From Tillus elongatus (taxonomy: Eukaryota; Arthropoda; Insecta; Coleoptera; Cleridae): DNA of 64,000 nucleotides. This document shows positions 1 through 43,194 of the stretch, piece after piece (the first letter of the stretch is position 1; the number at the start of each line of letters is the position of its first letter). The stretch is taken from positions 176,672,010 through 176,736,009 of the forward strand of contig OZ023264.1 in assembly GCA_964006375.1 (NCBI GenBank). The letters run 5' to 3'. Made by a program: the position numbers and the translations under genes. A model generated the notes under the pieces. It searched no databases, was not told the origin of the DNA, and saw only the letters and a list, made by a program, of their open reading frames with translations.

Positions 1-402
1 GACATTTACGTAAAGACCCTGATAAAATAAATTTGTGAGAAATGACTAGTTTATAATTCCTAAAACATCTAAGTAAATTCTTATAGAAGACTCCTTTCTG
101 ATTTCTAAAAGTTTCACTTCAGAGTGGCAAAATATTTACGACACGCTTATTATAATTTCTTAACCCTTTGTTTCCTTTTCATATCGACAAAATTTGAGAT
201 TTATACACTACGTGAAATAACGGGGTAAAAATACAATGCATTTATACTAGTGTGCTCGCTATCGCTCACAGCTTTGGGAATGTAGGATACTATCGATCGA
301 CTATCCATTTTAAAATAACTGAAGCCGTTATTTTCAGCGGTTATTGTTAAATAACGTTAACGGCTTCAGCTGTTAACAGAAAATAACTGTTTTTCCCATC
401 AC
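1..402. other. AT-rich DNA, no gene
   Basis: No coding signal is visible. The right edge (about 383-402) carries AACTGTTTTTCCCATCACTA, which recurs with one change at about 1443-1463, so both stretches are probably ends of one repeat family that I cannot name. Confidence 0.4.
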
Positions 403-405
403 TAA

Positions 406-790
406 CGAGAGATATGATATTCCGACTACCTATTTTTAGACCTGTCACGCGCATGGTGTCAAGTGGTGAGTCCAATGCAACAATAATATGCTGTCGTGCA
501 GTGAGGTTTGACGTTTCATCACAACCTCTTAACAAATTACGTATTTTACTAATATTTAAGTGCATACAGTTGGAAGTAATAAAAATGAAAAAAGATTAAA
601 TATAGTGCTGCGATCTATATTACCTGAAAAAGACAATACAAGCGTAACTTCAACCGCATTAAACTGACGTATAAAAACTTTTTGATTGCGAATGACTTTG
701 TTTTATGTGTGTAGTTGGACTTCTATAACGTTACTCACCACGTGACGTCATAGGAGGGGGCGGGGCATCTGCGCAATATCATATCTCTTC
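406..790 (+). mobile_element. 385-bp MITE, copy 1 (TAA target site)
   Basis: The ends are near-perfect inverted repeats: CGAGAGATATGATATT at the left, and the reverse complement of the right end reads GAAGAGATATGATATT. The element is flanked on both sides by TAA (403-405 and 791-793), which fits a 3-bp target duplication of the TWA type used by PIF/Harbinger transposons; that class assignment is inference. The small reading frames inside are not conserved as protein between copies. A second full copy lies at 843-1227 and a truncated inverted copy at 48064-48410. Confidence 0.75.
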
Positions 791-842
791 TAAATCATTA
801 TATCATGGGATCAACTGATAGTTACATCCATGATACAAATAA

Positions 843-1227
843 CGAGAGATATGATATTCAGACTACCTATTTTTAGACCTGTCACGCGCATGGTGTCAAG
901 TGGTGAGTTCAATGCAACAATAATATGCTGTCGTGCAATGGGGTTTGACGTTGCATCACAACCCTCTTAACAAATTACGTATTTTACTAATATTTAAGTG
1001 CATACAGTGGAAGTAATAAAAATGAAAAAGATTAAATTTAGTGCTGCGATCTATATTATCTGAAAAAGATAATATAGGCGTAACTTCAACCGCATTAAAC
1101 TGACGTATAGAAACTTTTTGATTGCGAATGACTTTGTTTTAAATGTGTAGTTGGACTTCTATAACGTTACTCACCGCGTGACGTCATGGGAGGGGGGCGG
1201 GGCATATGCGCAATATCATATCTCTTC
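843..1227 (+). mobile_element. 385-bp MITE, copy 2 (TAA target site)
   Basis: Same family, length and orientation as the element at 406-790, with scattered substitutions. It is again flanked by TAA (840-842 and 1228-1230). The two copies sit only 52 bp apart as direct repeats. Confidence 0.75.
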
Positions 1228-1252
1228 TAAGTTATAATATCATGAGTTACAT

Positions 1253-1312
1253 CGCCCGGGGATTGAACCCGTGTAGCAGCGAATCTACTTTACCTAACTA
1301 CACCACCGGACG
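1253..1312 (-). repeat. tRNA-like sequence, probably a SINE head or tRNA relic
   Basis: On the minus strand it opens with CGTCCGG and closes with CCGGGCG, which pair over 7 bp like an acceptor stem. It contains an A-box-like TGGTGTAGTTAGG and a B-box GGTTCAATCC, the internal RNA polymerase III promoter elements. At 60 nt it is shorter than a tRNA (about 72 nt) and the anticodon arm does not fold cleanly. A functional tRNA is therefore unlikely; a tRNA-derived SINE head or pseudogene fits better. Confidence 0.5.
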
Positions 1313-1313
1313 G

Positions 1314-2815
1314 GTCCAGCTACTGTTACTACGTCTACGTGGAATTCTTAATAATTCATAGTTCATACTGTTATTTTGAACCTGTTATATTTAACTGTTT
1401 TTTCTAAATAACAGTAACTGTTGCCACCTGTTAAAGCAATATAACAGTTTTTCCCATCACTAGTTCCAACAGCGTAGCGAGTGTAAACAGCATGTCAGTG
1501 AGGTCCTTTATTTCGTTACTTAAAAATCCTGCTAAGTACGCATAATCAATGCAACTGGTTATTACTGTGCCGAGACGCTCGTATTAATATTGATCTTGTC
1601 GTCAAATATCAAACCTCTTAATGTCACGTCATTTCATGATGATAGTCCATTTTTTCAATGAGAGGGAATGTACGTCATATGCCTCAACCAATGAAAACGC
1701 CAGAAATACCTTGACGTCCCTAATATTGTGGATTTGTGAAAACGCGACCAGGATCTGCTTTCAATATCGATTTTCTGAGGGACATTTAGAATCATTGAGA
1801 TCGACAATAATAGGGGTGGTTATTGCTGTCGCACACACAGAGAAGGCTAGCTTGTAATAAGTACAGTTAAATATGGCCATTAAATTAATGAGTAAGAAAA
1901 AGACAGCAACCCCTTTTTTTGTTCCATATTTTGCTGTTAAAAATTTGTTTCGACTGTCATTTATTTGGTTTCCCTTCCTGTTCAAAAAATTACATTTCTA
2001 TAGTGACTACGTCCAAGAAAGCAAAAGTTTACCATGCGACCTAGCAGCTCTTTTATATATGTTAGACAGCCTGTTGAATTTTGGCAGCAGCAAGCTGCTT
2101 GCATACGTAACAAGTATTTTTGCGCTCCGTAGCTTCCGCTTGTTATATAGCGTTGTTTACATTTTACAACTTATAACTAATCTAACATATTTAAAAAATG
2201 GATGTAAATAAATATTGGAGTGTTGTTATAAATGAAAATTGAGAGTTAATAACTTAAGACAACACCATTTAAGGTAAAATAGAAAATTAGTATATCACAT
2301 AATCATAATCTGAAATGGAGTGTTTACGTTAACACTCTGTTTTTAATGTTTCTGATATAACCACGAAAACATTACTCTATTAGATATTTTTATTATTGTT
2401 ACTAGAGAGAAATAACTAATGCGTTTTGTAGTAGCAGTATCAGCAAGGGCTACATTCGAGAACATCACTCTAGGTGCAAAATTACAAAACAGGTCGTTCA
2501 AAAATGAGTCGGGTGAACGCTCGAGCCTTAGAGTGGGTCGTTCGAAAACTCAAAATCATTCCCTCCGAGTGTTGCTCTATTCACCATATTCTAGAGTGCG
2601 GTGGTTATCACTCGACATATATGTTAACTCAAGTAAATCAAATATTTTAATTAAATTGCTTCTTGTATTTATATTTACAAGCCTTTTTATAAACATGAAA
2701 GAAGGCATAAATTTAGAGAAAGGTAGGCAAATATATGAATTCCAAACGAATACGGAACTGTAGTACCAGATGCAGAAGGAAACTGACTTCTTATGGATAC
2801 TATCAGCAATTTAAA
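1314..2815. other. no recognisable gene
   Basis: AT-rich sequence with several short open frames (for example 1873-2211 and 2419-2763) that match no family I recognise and have neither splice context nor similarity to anything else in the window. Confidence 0.4.
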
Positions 2816-2817
2816 AA

Positions 2818-3330
2818 AATTCGGGACGCAGCAAGTGCGTTATGGTAGCGAATTTTTATTAAATGTTTCAAACTTGGATAACTAAATTTTTGATAAACTT
2901 ATAAAGTTTAATTTTTGTATGTAGTAAGGCATTTCCCAAAGCAACATGTCCGCCGAATGTCATTAAAATGGCTTTGTAATTTTCGGAGAAAAAAATTTTT
3001 TTCGAAATAAAACTCAAAATTTGAAAAACTCAATTTTCTATATATAAACTTAGCAAGTTGAATTTTGGTACATAGTAATGGATGGATCCACCTTTGCGAA
3101 AAGATCCAAGAAAACGTATCCAACAAGATTCATATTGAAATAGCTTTGAATTTTCGAAATAAAACTCTAAATTTGAAAAACTAAATTTTCTATAAACTTA
3201 GGAAGTTGAATTTTGGTATATAGTAAGGCATCCCAAGGCAACGTAGCCACTAAATTTCATTAAAACAGCTTTGTAATTTTTGGAGAAAAATATTTTTTAA
3301 AACAAAACTCAAATTTTCCCAGAAAAACTT
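2818..3330 (+). repeat. MITE end followed by degenerate ~150-bp tandem repeats
   Basis: It starts with GGACGCAGCAAGTGCGTTAT, the terminal motif of the MITE family seen many times between 45 and 57 kb. Three diverged units follow (about 2890-3055, 3056-3195, 3196-3320). They share the order TTGAATTTTGGTA, then ATTAAAATGGCTTTGTAATT or its variant, then GAAATAAAACTC. Confidence 0.55.
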
Positions 3331-3438
3331 GTCCGATTTTCCTGGATAACGAACTCATCCAAGCCATTAATAAAAGAAAGGCACTTGCCGAGATTAATCA
3401 AAATCGGTTAATTATTTTTTGAGTTATCGGTTGGATAC

Positions 3439-3530
<92 letters not shown>

Positions 3531-3650
3531 CGAACTGACCCCGGATATGGGTTCTAGGGGTCCTAGTTCGCGTTCATTTCAAACAATTTTTCAAAGTGTC
3601 ACCATCTATACCTCTATTAGTGAATTTTTTCAAATAAAAATTCACTAATA
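3318..3650 (+). repeat. composite repeat with (TA)n core
   Basis: The left flank (GATTTTCCTGGATAACGAAC ... ATCAAAATCGGTTAATT) and right flank (GACCCCGGATATGGGTTCTA, then a hairpin built on AGTGAATTTT/AAAATTCACT) recur at 7.8, 42.5, 53.3, 54.5 and 57.3 kb. A (TA)n run occupies 3440-3527 at the same relative position as in the other microsatellite-bearing copies. Confidence 0.7.
3440..3527. repeat. (TA)n microsatellite
   Basis: Uninterrupted alternating A/T, about 44 units, in the core of the composite repeat. Open frames here are artefacts of the repeat. Confidence 0.9.
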
Positions 3651-3694
3651 TAGGGGCATACAGTTTGTTCAGATAATAGCTTAAACTAGTGGGT

Positions 3695-3998
3695 GCATGA
3701 ATCTTCCTTTGCGCATAGATCTATCTTTGCGTATGGATCTACCTTTTCGCATGAATCTATCTTTGGGCATGTATCTACTTTTCCGCATGGATCCACATTT
3801 GCGAAAAAAATCACCTTTTCGCATGAATCTACCTTTGCGAAATGATCTATACCTTTGCGCATGAATATACCTTTGCGCATTGAACTACCTTTACGCATAG
3901 AACTACCTTTGCTCATGGATCTACTTTTGCGCATGAATCTGTCTTATCGCATGAATCTCCATTTCCTCATGGATCAACCTTTTCGCATGGATCGACCT
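3695..3998. repeat. 18-bp minisatellite, about 16 copies
   Basis: Tandem variants of GCATGAATCTACCTTTGC. The period is mostly 18 bp, a multiple of three, so it keeps frames open on both strands (3686-3934 minus, 3855-4091 plus) and encodes hexapeptide-like repeats. There is no start context, homology or conservation to suggest a real protein. Confidence 0.75.
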
Positions 3999-4000
3999 TC

Positions 4001-4855
4001 ACGCGTGTCGCACTTGTTGCGTCAGTATTTCTTCCATAATATTGTCACAGCTAATGACATTTCTAGAATAGACCAGAAGTGGCAGGTGTAGAATAGTGTA
4101 GAACGTCTAGAATCTCTATAGACAGTATAAATAGACGAGCGGTGCGCAGAGTAAAATGGTTCAGTATTGAGTAGTGTGGTGTAAAAGATCATAGAGTATT
4201 AAGCGAGTCAGCAGTAAGTGTTGGTGTTTAGGAAGCGACCATAGAAGGCGAATAGTGGAATATAATTCTATGGACATTTAATAATAGGGAAGAGAAATAT
4301 TTTAGTTGATACCACAGAACACTCCCTATAGAAGTTTCACCTAAATGGAGCTAACCTGGACTTTATTAGCGCTCTAGACATCGCATATAGTAGATGTCGC
4401 TGGTAGTGCTACAATTCTACTGAACAAGCTGTTCAGTGCGCCATTTTATCATACATTCAAAATACATTTTGAATGCAAAAAAGTTTTTGTTCGCTTCTAG
4501 TTCTTTCATTGTATAATTATGATACAAGTTTGTTGCTAAACGTTTCTTTTAATTAAGTTTTACCTATATTAACTTTTAGTGGATACTTTACAGTGTTTTC
4601 ATTGTTCGTCGGTTTTGTGTTTTAAAGGTGCGTTTTCTTGTAAATCAAAATATGATCGTTATCATAAGCTTTATGTTTGAACAATCATGTAATTTCAATT
4701 CTATTTTCAGTTTTCTTTGCAAAAAAGCAAGGTGCTTTCATAGTTCAAGGTGTTTTGGTAAAAGATAATTACAACTGTTTTAGTTTTCAGGCAAGTTTAG
4801 AACGTTTTAGTAGTTCATAAGTTATAAGTAAATAACGTTTTCTTACAGAAGCTTT
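4001..4855. other. no recognisable gene; relic repeats
   Basis: About 4010-4045 (GTTGCGTCAGTATTTCTTCC) resembles 6360-6400 (GCTGTGTCAATATTTCTTCC). About 4313-4345 resembles the reverse complement of 6212-6240. These look like fragments of an old unnamed repeat. The end of the stretch offers a polypyrimidine tract and AG just before the THAP-like fragment. Confidence 0.35.
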
Positions 4856-5121
4856 GTGGATATAAAGAAGAAAACGATTTATTGTTGTGTTCCGGGGTGC
4901 CTGGATTTATTTAGCAAAAGACATCGTTTTCCGTTGAAATCATCAGAAGATCATTTTGATGACTGGGTGAAAGCTGTACAAAACCCAAAGATGTTTGGTT
5001 TATATAAGCCATTTACGATCGATTTTATGTTTATGATCGTCATTTCGTTGATGAGGATAAAGTACCTGACATGAGAAGAGGCCTGAAAAGAACTGCTGTT
5101 CCCATATTACATCTTCCTTAG
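4856..5121 (+). pseudogene. THAP zinc-finger domain fragment, frameshifted
   Basis: THAP domains are C2CH zinc-dependent DNA-binding modules found in host regulators and in P-element-type transposases. The first frame reads CCVPGC, then HRFP, then W 18 residues further on, the expected THAP spacing, and breaks near 5020. Shifting one frame continues as DRHFVDEDKVP and RRGLKRTAVP, the usual end of the domain, to a TAG at 5119-5121. The third zinc ligand of the C-x2-H pair is replaced by Tyr (YDRH). A possible 3' splice site (TTACAG) precedes it at 4843-4848 and AATAAA follows at about 5146. No ATG opens the frame (it begins at GTG). I read it as a decayed THAP exon from a gene or transposon. 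An active gene is less likely given the frameshift and lost ligand. Confidence 0.55.
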
Positions 5122-5336
5122 TGTAGTATTCATATATTTTAAAGTGTAAATAAAAATTTCTATTTCTGTATTTATACATCTTAGAAGTAAACAATGGATC
5201 GGGTGGATTCGGAAGGCGACCAGAAAGCCTGATTGTGTACACTGTTGCTAGATGAATATTACCAAGTGTCATTTTAAATAAAGAAGGAAATTAAAGGGTG
5301 CACAAATGTTTTTCTAATAAATGACAATATGACGTC

Positions 5337-5339
<3 letters not shown>

Positions 5340-5413
<74 letters not shown>
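5340..5413. repeat. (TA)n microsatellite
   Basis: About 37 uninterrupted TA units. No composite-repeat flank is obvious on either side. Confidence 0.9.
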
Positions 5414-5415
<2 letters not shown>

Positions 5416-5790
5416 CTAAAAGAAGGAAAAACCAACCTTGCCATACATTGTGGTCATGTGAGCATATTTTTCCTTCATAGGCTTTAGACAAACTGATGTG
5501 ATAGCAGGTCAGGAAGGTCAATTCCAGCTGAAATATGGCAAAACACCTCAGGCAGGTCTTTCATTTCGTAAAATGGCAAAACACGATACTGGGTTAAAAT
5601 ATGTTGCCAAGAATTGAGTTCTACAAAATGTACTTACTGGTCTCATTTTTTTCTTTATTATTATAACACATACTTGTCATAATTATGTAAGGACAAATGT
5701 AATATTGTACAAGCACCAGACTGCTGTAATATACCTACCTATCGTTAAGGAATGGCAATATATACTTCACCTTACTTTCAGAATTAAAAT

Positions 5791-5860
5791 GGTTTTTAAA
5801 TAAATGTAATAGGAATACTGTTCTAGGTTTTTAAATAAATGTAATAGTAATACTGTTCTA
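5791..5860. repeat. 35-bp tandem duplication
   Basis: Two adjacent 35-bp units beginning GGTTTTTAAATAAATGTAAT (5791-5825 and 5826-5860) differ at one base. Confidence 0.85.
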
Positions 5861-7365
5861 ATAAAATACAAGTGTATTTTATCTTGTTTGATTTTCCCTT
5901 AATCATATCGATAGTAAAAACTGAAGCTGCAAGTGTTAGAAGGTTCAAATTGCCAATTAATTTTTCCTATGATTGCAAAGCTTAAAATAGGCGTATGTGT
6001 GTTATTAAAACTTAACTTGTTTTGCTTTCACTATAAAAATCATTGAAAAAATATTTGACTAATTTAACCTCTTTACTTGCAGTGGTATAAAATTAAATAG
6101 AATTTATTTGGATTTGCTAAATGAAAATCAAATCAAATTTCCCGCGTGTGCTTAAAATTCATCGCACCCGCCAGAGGCGCTGCAATATTGTTCAAAACGT
6201 CAGCATTGGCGTTTCCCTTCTATAGGGGTGTTCTGTGGTTGAAAGTGGTGTTGGAAAATAGTTGGTAATGATAAATTAGTAGTCTGGAAAGCTGTGTTTT
6301 GTTAATCAATAAATCCGGAACCCCGTAGTACGTAACTTAAAAAAAAAAATGTTGTTCATTGCCGTGGCGTACTTGCTGTGTCAATATTTCTTCCATAATA
6401 TGTATTCATTTGAGGAAAGTTTTTCAAAATTCAAAAGTCGCGATCTTCTCATTAGTGATTTTTTTTAGCATGTTGAGGCATCAATTATTCTTTAAATAAT
6501 TTTTTTTGTCAATTTTCAGCTCTGGACCATTTCTTCCATAATTACAGGGACAATATATTAAATACTTAACAGAATGTTTGACTATTTGCAGTGCATTCAA
6601 ATTTTTATTTTATTTTTGTAAGTCAAAATATTAAATTTCAACATATTGCGCGTTTTTCATAGATTGTCAAAATTTAAATTTTGCTGAGATGCCGTTCGGA
6701 AACAAATTGATCCGAGCATCACACTAATCCCCCCACTACTTAGTCAGCTAGTGAATATTCCACGAAGAGCGACGTTTTTAAACACACCCCAGGAGTTACT
6801 AGGTTCATCATTTTTATTCTTGGTGATTTTGCAGATTAGTTGGTCAATATTTTTAAATAAATAACACTTTACAGAGTATTTCTCATACTGTATCTTTCAA
6901 ACAGGTATAGTCTCCCGCTTAAAATTAGCCATACCTACGCTTGTTAATCGTCCAAGCTTATGTGCGAAACTTACAAGCTGCTTGCTTGAGGTCGACCGAA
7001 TTTCAGTGTAGTCTTGGACAAAAGGAATGTTCTAGGTTTATTCATAGATATATTGAATAATTGTCATAGAGCAAAAATTCTCTATTATTTCTTTATGGAA
7101 GTTGCTGTTGCTGTGTGTAGTTTGTAATTTTATAAAAAAATAAAATTAGGCGCCATTTAAGTGTGGTGAATTTGTGTTTTTAATCCGATAATAAACGTTA
7201 CAGAAAGCGTCACAACAGGTATTTATTTTGTGTTTTATTATTTTTAAGTGAAGTTTAGAAAGTAAAGTTAAATTACCTTATAATTTTAGGCATCATAAAC
7301 ATTCCTGGGAAGTTAATTTCCAATGTGTTGAGAATTTATAAAAAGTTTGGTTAAAACTTTTTAAA
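5861..7365 (+). other. upstream region of the LEDGF-like gene
   Basis: No coding sequence is seen. The 5' untranslated region and promoter of the gene starting at 7366 should lie here; the last few hundred bases lack recognisable TE sequence. I cannot place the transcription start or say whether a noncoding first exon exists. Confidence 0.35.
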
Positions 7366-38692
<31,327 letters not shown>

Positions 38693-38811
38693 GTATCTAT
38701 AGATAGTACAATAATATTTTGATATATATTTCACTACGCTGGTGTACATTTCTTTTTCACTATATTCAGTTTCCAGTTATTTAATGTATATTAGTTTAAG
38801 CGAATATCTTG

Positions 38812-38817
38812 AATAAA
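38812..38817 (+). promoter_or_regulatory. polyadenylation signal of the LEDGF-like gene
   Basis: AATAAA about 120 nt after the stop codon, followed by a T-rich stretch. Confidence 0.7.
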
Positions 38818-39022
38818 GCTTGTATTTTACGGTTTTTCTTTTATTGGTTTGTGTGACCCCAAGACGTTTTTATTTACTATGTGAAGACCGGAGTCTGTGA
38901 TGAGCACTGATAAGTACACTTGGAGAACCCCAAAATCACCACAACACATTTTTTAAGACCTAATGATCGTTTCTCCAGCATCATCAGAGGATGAAAATTC
39001 TAACCAAATTGTTACTATACCT

Positions 39023-41400
39023 ATAGATAGATAGATAGATAGATAACTTTATTAGCCTTTGATCAAGTACATACATACTACAGGTACGTCAAATAATTAG
39101 AAAAACATAAAATGTCAGTCTTAAATAATTACAAAAACAGAAGTCCACAAATAACAACACCACTTTACATACAGAACCAACTACAAAAATATACAATCAG
39201 TTTACATTAAACCTAAATTTACAGTTACAACGGTGCTATTTTTACAGCCATTACTAACATTCTCTCCGTTGCTCAGGGCCTGTACACCTTTCAGTAAATT
39301 CACTGATATTATAAAAAGAATTGTCAACCAAAAATGATTTCAACCGATGTTTAAAGCAGCTCAGTGTATCCGCAGCCTTAATCTCCTGAGGAAGCATATT
39401 AAAATAAAAACAGCCAGCATACACAGGTGATTTCTTGAATGCCATATACTGGTAATTTGGCAAGTGGATGTCACTTCTTGCCCGTAGCTGTGAACTGCAC
39501 TGTTTTTAGTAAACCTGTTCCTACGTGCATATGTGAAACTCAGGAGTTTATACAAATACACCCCCGTGACAGTCAACAGTTTTTTTGTTTTAAAAGTACT
39601 CCTGCATGATTCTCTTTGTTTTAGTCCAAAAATCAGGCGGATTACTCGTTTTTGGCATACGAAAACCCTGTGTATATCATTTGCATGACCCCACACTATT
39701 ATGTTGTATGCCAACACACTATACACTAAAGCAAAATACACAGAGAAATTGCATTTAAGGTGTTCTTCAGCTTCATGATGCAAAAATATGCCTTACCCAA
39801 TTTGTTTGATATACCTTCTATCTGGGTCTCCCATGAGACCCTATTATCCAAAATGCAACCTAAAAAGTTGGTGGAGGTACTTAAGGCAATATAGTTATCA
39901 TTAAAATGAAAATTAACATCAATAGAAGGCTCTCGACATCTTCCCATAAACTCTACACAAACTGTCTTAGAACTATTTACAATCAGGTGATTGCTGCAGC
40001 ACCACTGACCAAAGTGTGACAAAATACTATTCACCTTACGCATAGCATCGGACAATACCGGATCCGAAACTATGATTGCTGTCATCCGCGTACATAAACA
40101 ACCTCCCACCTGTCAGATAGTTGGGAAGATCATTTACGTACAACATAAACATCAGCGGTCCCAGGACGCTTCCCTGCGGAGCGCCCAGCTTTATTTCATA
40201 TTCATCAGATCTAACACCGTCCACTGAGACTACTAATCGCCTGTCTCTTACAAACGACACAAGCCAATCACTAACAGGTCCCCTATGTCCGACCGCATTT
40301 AATTTTCTTTCGAGGAAAGTACAATTAATGGTGTCAAAAAATATGCCCATGGTGTGATGCTTTCTATCAACACAATCCGCAATATTCTGCAACATGTGCA
40401 CGCAAGCCTGTTCGGTGGAATATCCCTCGCGAAAGCCATACTGACTAGGAGACAACACGTTATTTTTACTTAGGAATTCCATCATCCTGTTATGCATAAT
40501 TCTTTCCATGATTTTGGAAAACGGACTCAGTACCATTACAGATCGGTAGTTTTCCACCGAGAACGGATCGTCTTTTTTATATACTGGTACCCCTTTGGCA
40601 TTTTTTAATTTTAAGGGAAACTGGCCTAACTTAAGCGAGGTATTCATGATTACCGTTAGATAAGGCGATATCAATTCGGAAAGTTGTTTAATAACAGTGA
40701 CTGCAATATCATCTAAGCCAGTGGATCTTTTAGTTTTAAGTCTATGAATAAGGTTTGTCATTTCAGTGTCCGTCACTGGATAAAAATTAAAACTATCGCG
40801 CACCATTATGGAGGTTGTACACTCTTTATAGTTAAAAACACCAAAATGAGCAGTCAATTTTTCTTCTACCCCACAGGCAAAGTACTTTGCAAATGAATTT
40901 GATATTAAACGCTTATCAGTAATTATTTCGTTATTTATGTTTAATTTAATCTCTGTTTTGGTTTTAGGTATTCTATTTAAATGTGTATTTACAAGTTGCC
41001 AGAGTGTCTTATTTTTGTTATCAGACTGTGAAATGATACCGGCATAATAATTATGTTTTTCTTCTTTAAGTTTTAAGTTGTTTTTTCATTACCTTGTACT
41101 TATTATTATTATCCTCACTAGGATATAATCTTCTATAATAGTTAAAGAATTTTAAGTCTTAAACGCAATTTGCAACTCATTTGGTGCCCTAAAGTCATAT
41201 TTTTTTGCTCCACTATAAATTTTCTGGGACTTTTCAGAAAACGCAACATTGTAACAATAGGAAAAATGCTCGAAAAATACACCGAACAAGTCATCAATAT
41301 TTTGACAGTCGGTATTCTCGAAAGATATGTATTGAGCTCCAAAAATAGTTTTAAATTCTGTAAAAGCATCATAAGTGAACCGAAGGCATAATCTTGTATA
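39023..41400 (-). pseudogene. CR1/Jockey-like LINE, RT part, (TATC)n tail
   Basis: The minus strand gives the RT-linker (about 41390-40870), then FNYKECTTSIMV, KTKRSTGLDDI, YKKDDPFSVENYRSVMVLSPF, GAPQGSVLGPLMFMLYVNDL and MYADDS, then the thumb LGCILDNRVSWETQI. Frameshifts lie near 40050 and 39750, and the last part (39254-39463) reads MPNYQYMAFKKSPVYAG with LPQEIK. The 3' end has a tetranucleotide tail (six GATA units on the plus strand, 39023-39044) instead of poly(A). The endonuclease is missing. Confidence 0.85.
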
Positions 41401-42474
41401 CTTATATAACTATTAGGTAGACTACGAAAACGAAAATAAACATTTCAGTCAGAGGCGCATCATTTATCTATTTTGTCTACGTTGAACGGACAAGGTTGAC
41501 GACCTGCCCTAATCTTATACTTGACAAATTTGTAAACCCCTATCTAATTTTAAAGGATAATGGGCTTGAAAGCAAAGAGCTGTGTTACTTAAGGAGTTCA
41601 TGTTCCTTATTGACATAAATTCACTAAATCTGGGGACATATTACTAACTACCGCACATCTTTTTATTTAAGCAAAAAAATGTTTCGCCCACAACATTAAA
41701 TTCAACGGGATGAAATTCTAAGTTACAAGTATTTATATTGATTTCTTAGATAGAGGAAAGGGGTTTTTATCTATATCGCGGGCACAACGTAGCGCCGAAT
41801 AGTATAGACGGGACGAGGTTATTGAGCATACTTTATTAATCTGACTAATTAGGAGTCTTTCGCTGGTCAACTGCAAAGTGAAAATAAAGGGCTTGAAATC
41901 AAAGGTAGCGCACGGTTTAATGAAATGTTATTCTTAATAGATTTGAAAATATATACGCTCTTATAAACGTTAAACGAAGTTTGATGTCTAACATTTTTAT
42001 CCATTAGATTTTGCGAACATCTACAACATTCATGATATGGTACACTGGACAAATCTTGCGTAGCACAACATGTGTGGGATAATGATCACCATATTGACAA
42101 GTCTGAAACTTTTCAAAAATGTCAATAGCAGAAGAGAAGCATAAATCTAGAACCTTCTAATATACATTTTATGCAATATTTACCATTCATAAACCCCAAT
42201 AGTTATACTAATTTCCACATTTCAAATCTCCAGTTTGACATTTACAGGAGAAAAATTGTAGAACTTTCAAAGTAATTTTTCTCGTACTTCTCGACATTTT
42301 TGCTCCATGAAAAAATAAACATCTGTAATATTTAATAGATTGTGTTTGAACACATACAATATTTTGGTATTGCGTCTTCTCTGACTTTAGCGGCACTAAA
42401 ATTTTGCTTCATTGCACAACTTTTTTTTTCTTTTAACTTAGTGGTTGTTTAGTTTGGTTTTTACAATGTAAACC
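41401..42474. other. intergenic, nothing recognised
   Basis: AT-rich sequence between the 3' ends of the two host genes. Short frames at 41867-42052 and 42208-42396 show no recognisable features. Confidence 0.4.
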
Positions 42475-42690
42475 TGTTTGGCTGCCATAGCTTTGTTATT
42501 TCCGGAGATATGAATTTTTCCAAAAGAAAACCTAAAACGGAAAAACTAGTCTGCTTTTCCTGGCTAACGAACTTATCCAAGCCACTTGCAAAAGGAAGTT
42601 ACTCACCAAATTTTATCAAAATCGGCCCATTATACCCAAAAGTCGAGATGTCCTCAATAGTGAATTTTTTAAAGAAAATTCACTAACACT
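42475..42690 (+). repeat. composite repeat copy without microsatellite
   Basis: Contains CTGGCTAACGAACTTATCCA, AAGCCACTTGCAAAAGGAAG and ATCAAAATCGGCCCATTATA, directly followed by TCGAGATGTCCTCAATAGTG and the AGTGAATTTT hairpin. The (TA)n segment present in other copies is absent. Confidence 0.7.
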
Positions 42691-42921
42691 CAGTATTTAG
42701 TGCCCAACTTAAATTCGTTCACTGGATTAATTGTAACGGTTTCACTAAGTTAGGGCAAGAACAAACAACCAGATATGCTATTCAAATTGAGTTAAGTTTT
42801 CATGTCTTCTTTATTAAATTATTTTTTTTTTAACTCGCTAAAAAATTCATCGGAATAACAACAATCTGATTAGATACCGGTAAAGTGATACGAGACTAAA
42901 AAAAATTGATAAAAAGTAGTC

Positions 42922-42997
42922 ACTAACTAGGATTAGAACTTGTCATGTGAGAGTCGATTATACGATGTACAGGAACAGCCACTGAGCTACGCTAGAC
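42922..42997 (-). repeat. tRNA-derived SINE head
   Basis: The minus strand carries a clear A box (GCGTAGCTCAGTGGCTG) and a B-box-like AAGTTCTAATCC about 45 nt later. Acceptor pairing is poor, so a working tRNA is excluded. The downstream minus-strand sequence (toward 42840) would be the SINE body, unnamed. Confidence 0.55.
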
Positions 42998-43194
42998 AGG
43001 TATTTACTAGCAGGCATATCCCATAATACATATTAACTGTTCAACGTTTTACAATTTACACAAAACCATTTTGATTAACAATGGATTTTTTGCTCATATT
43101 TTAACGAAATCAAGGAAAATAACGACTAAGACAGATATCTAGGAGCTTGTATTTTTTGTAGTATTTTTCACTTACGTACTCAATCAATGTTATT

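Noticed and set aside
1253..1312. Functional tRNA gene
   Set aside because: Too short at 60 nt, and the anticodon arm does not close properly despite good A and B boxes.
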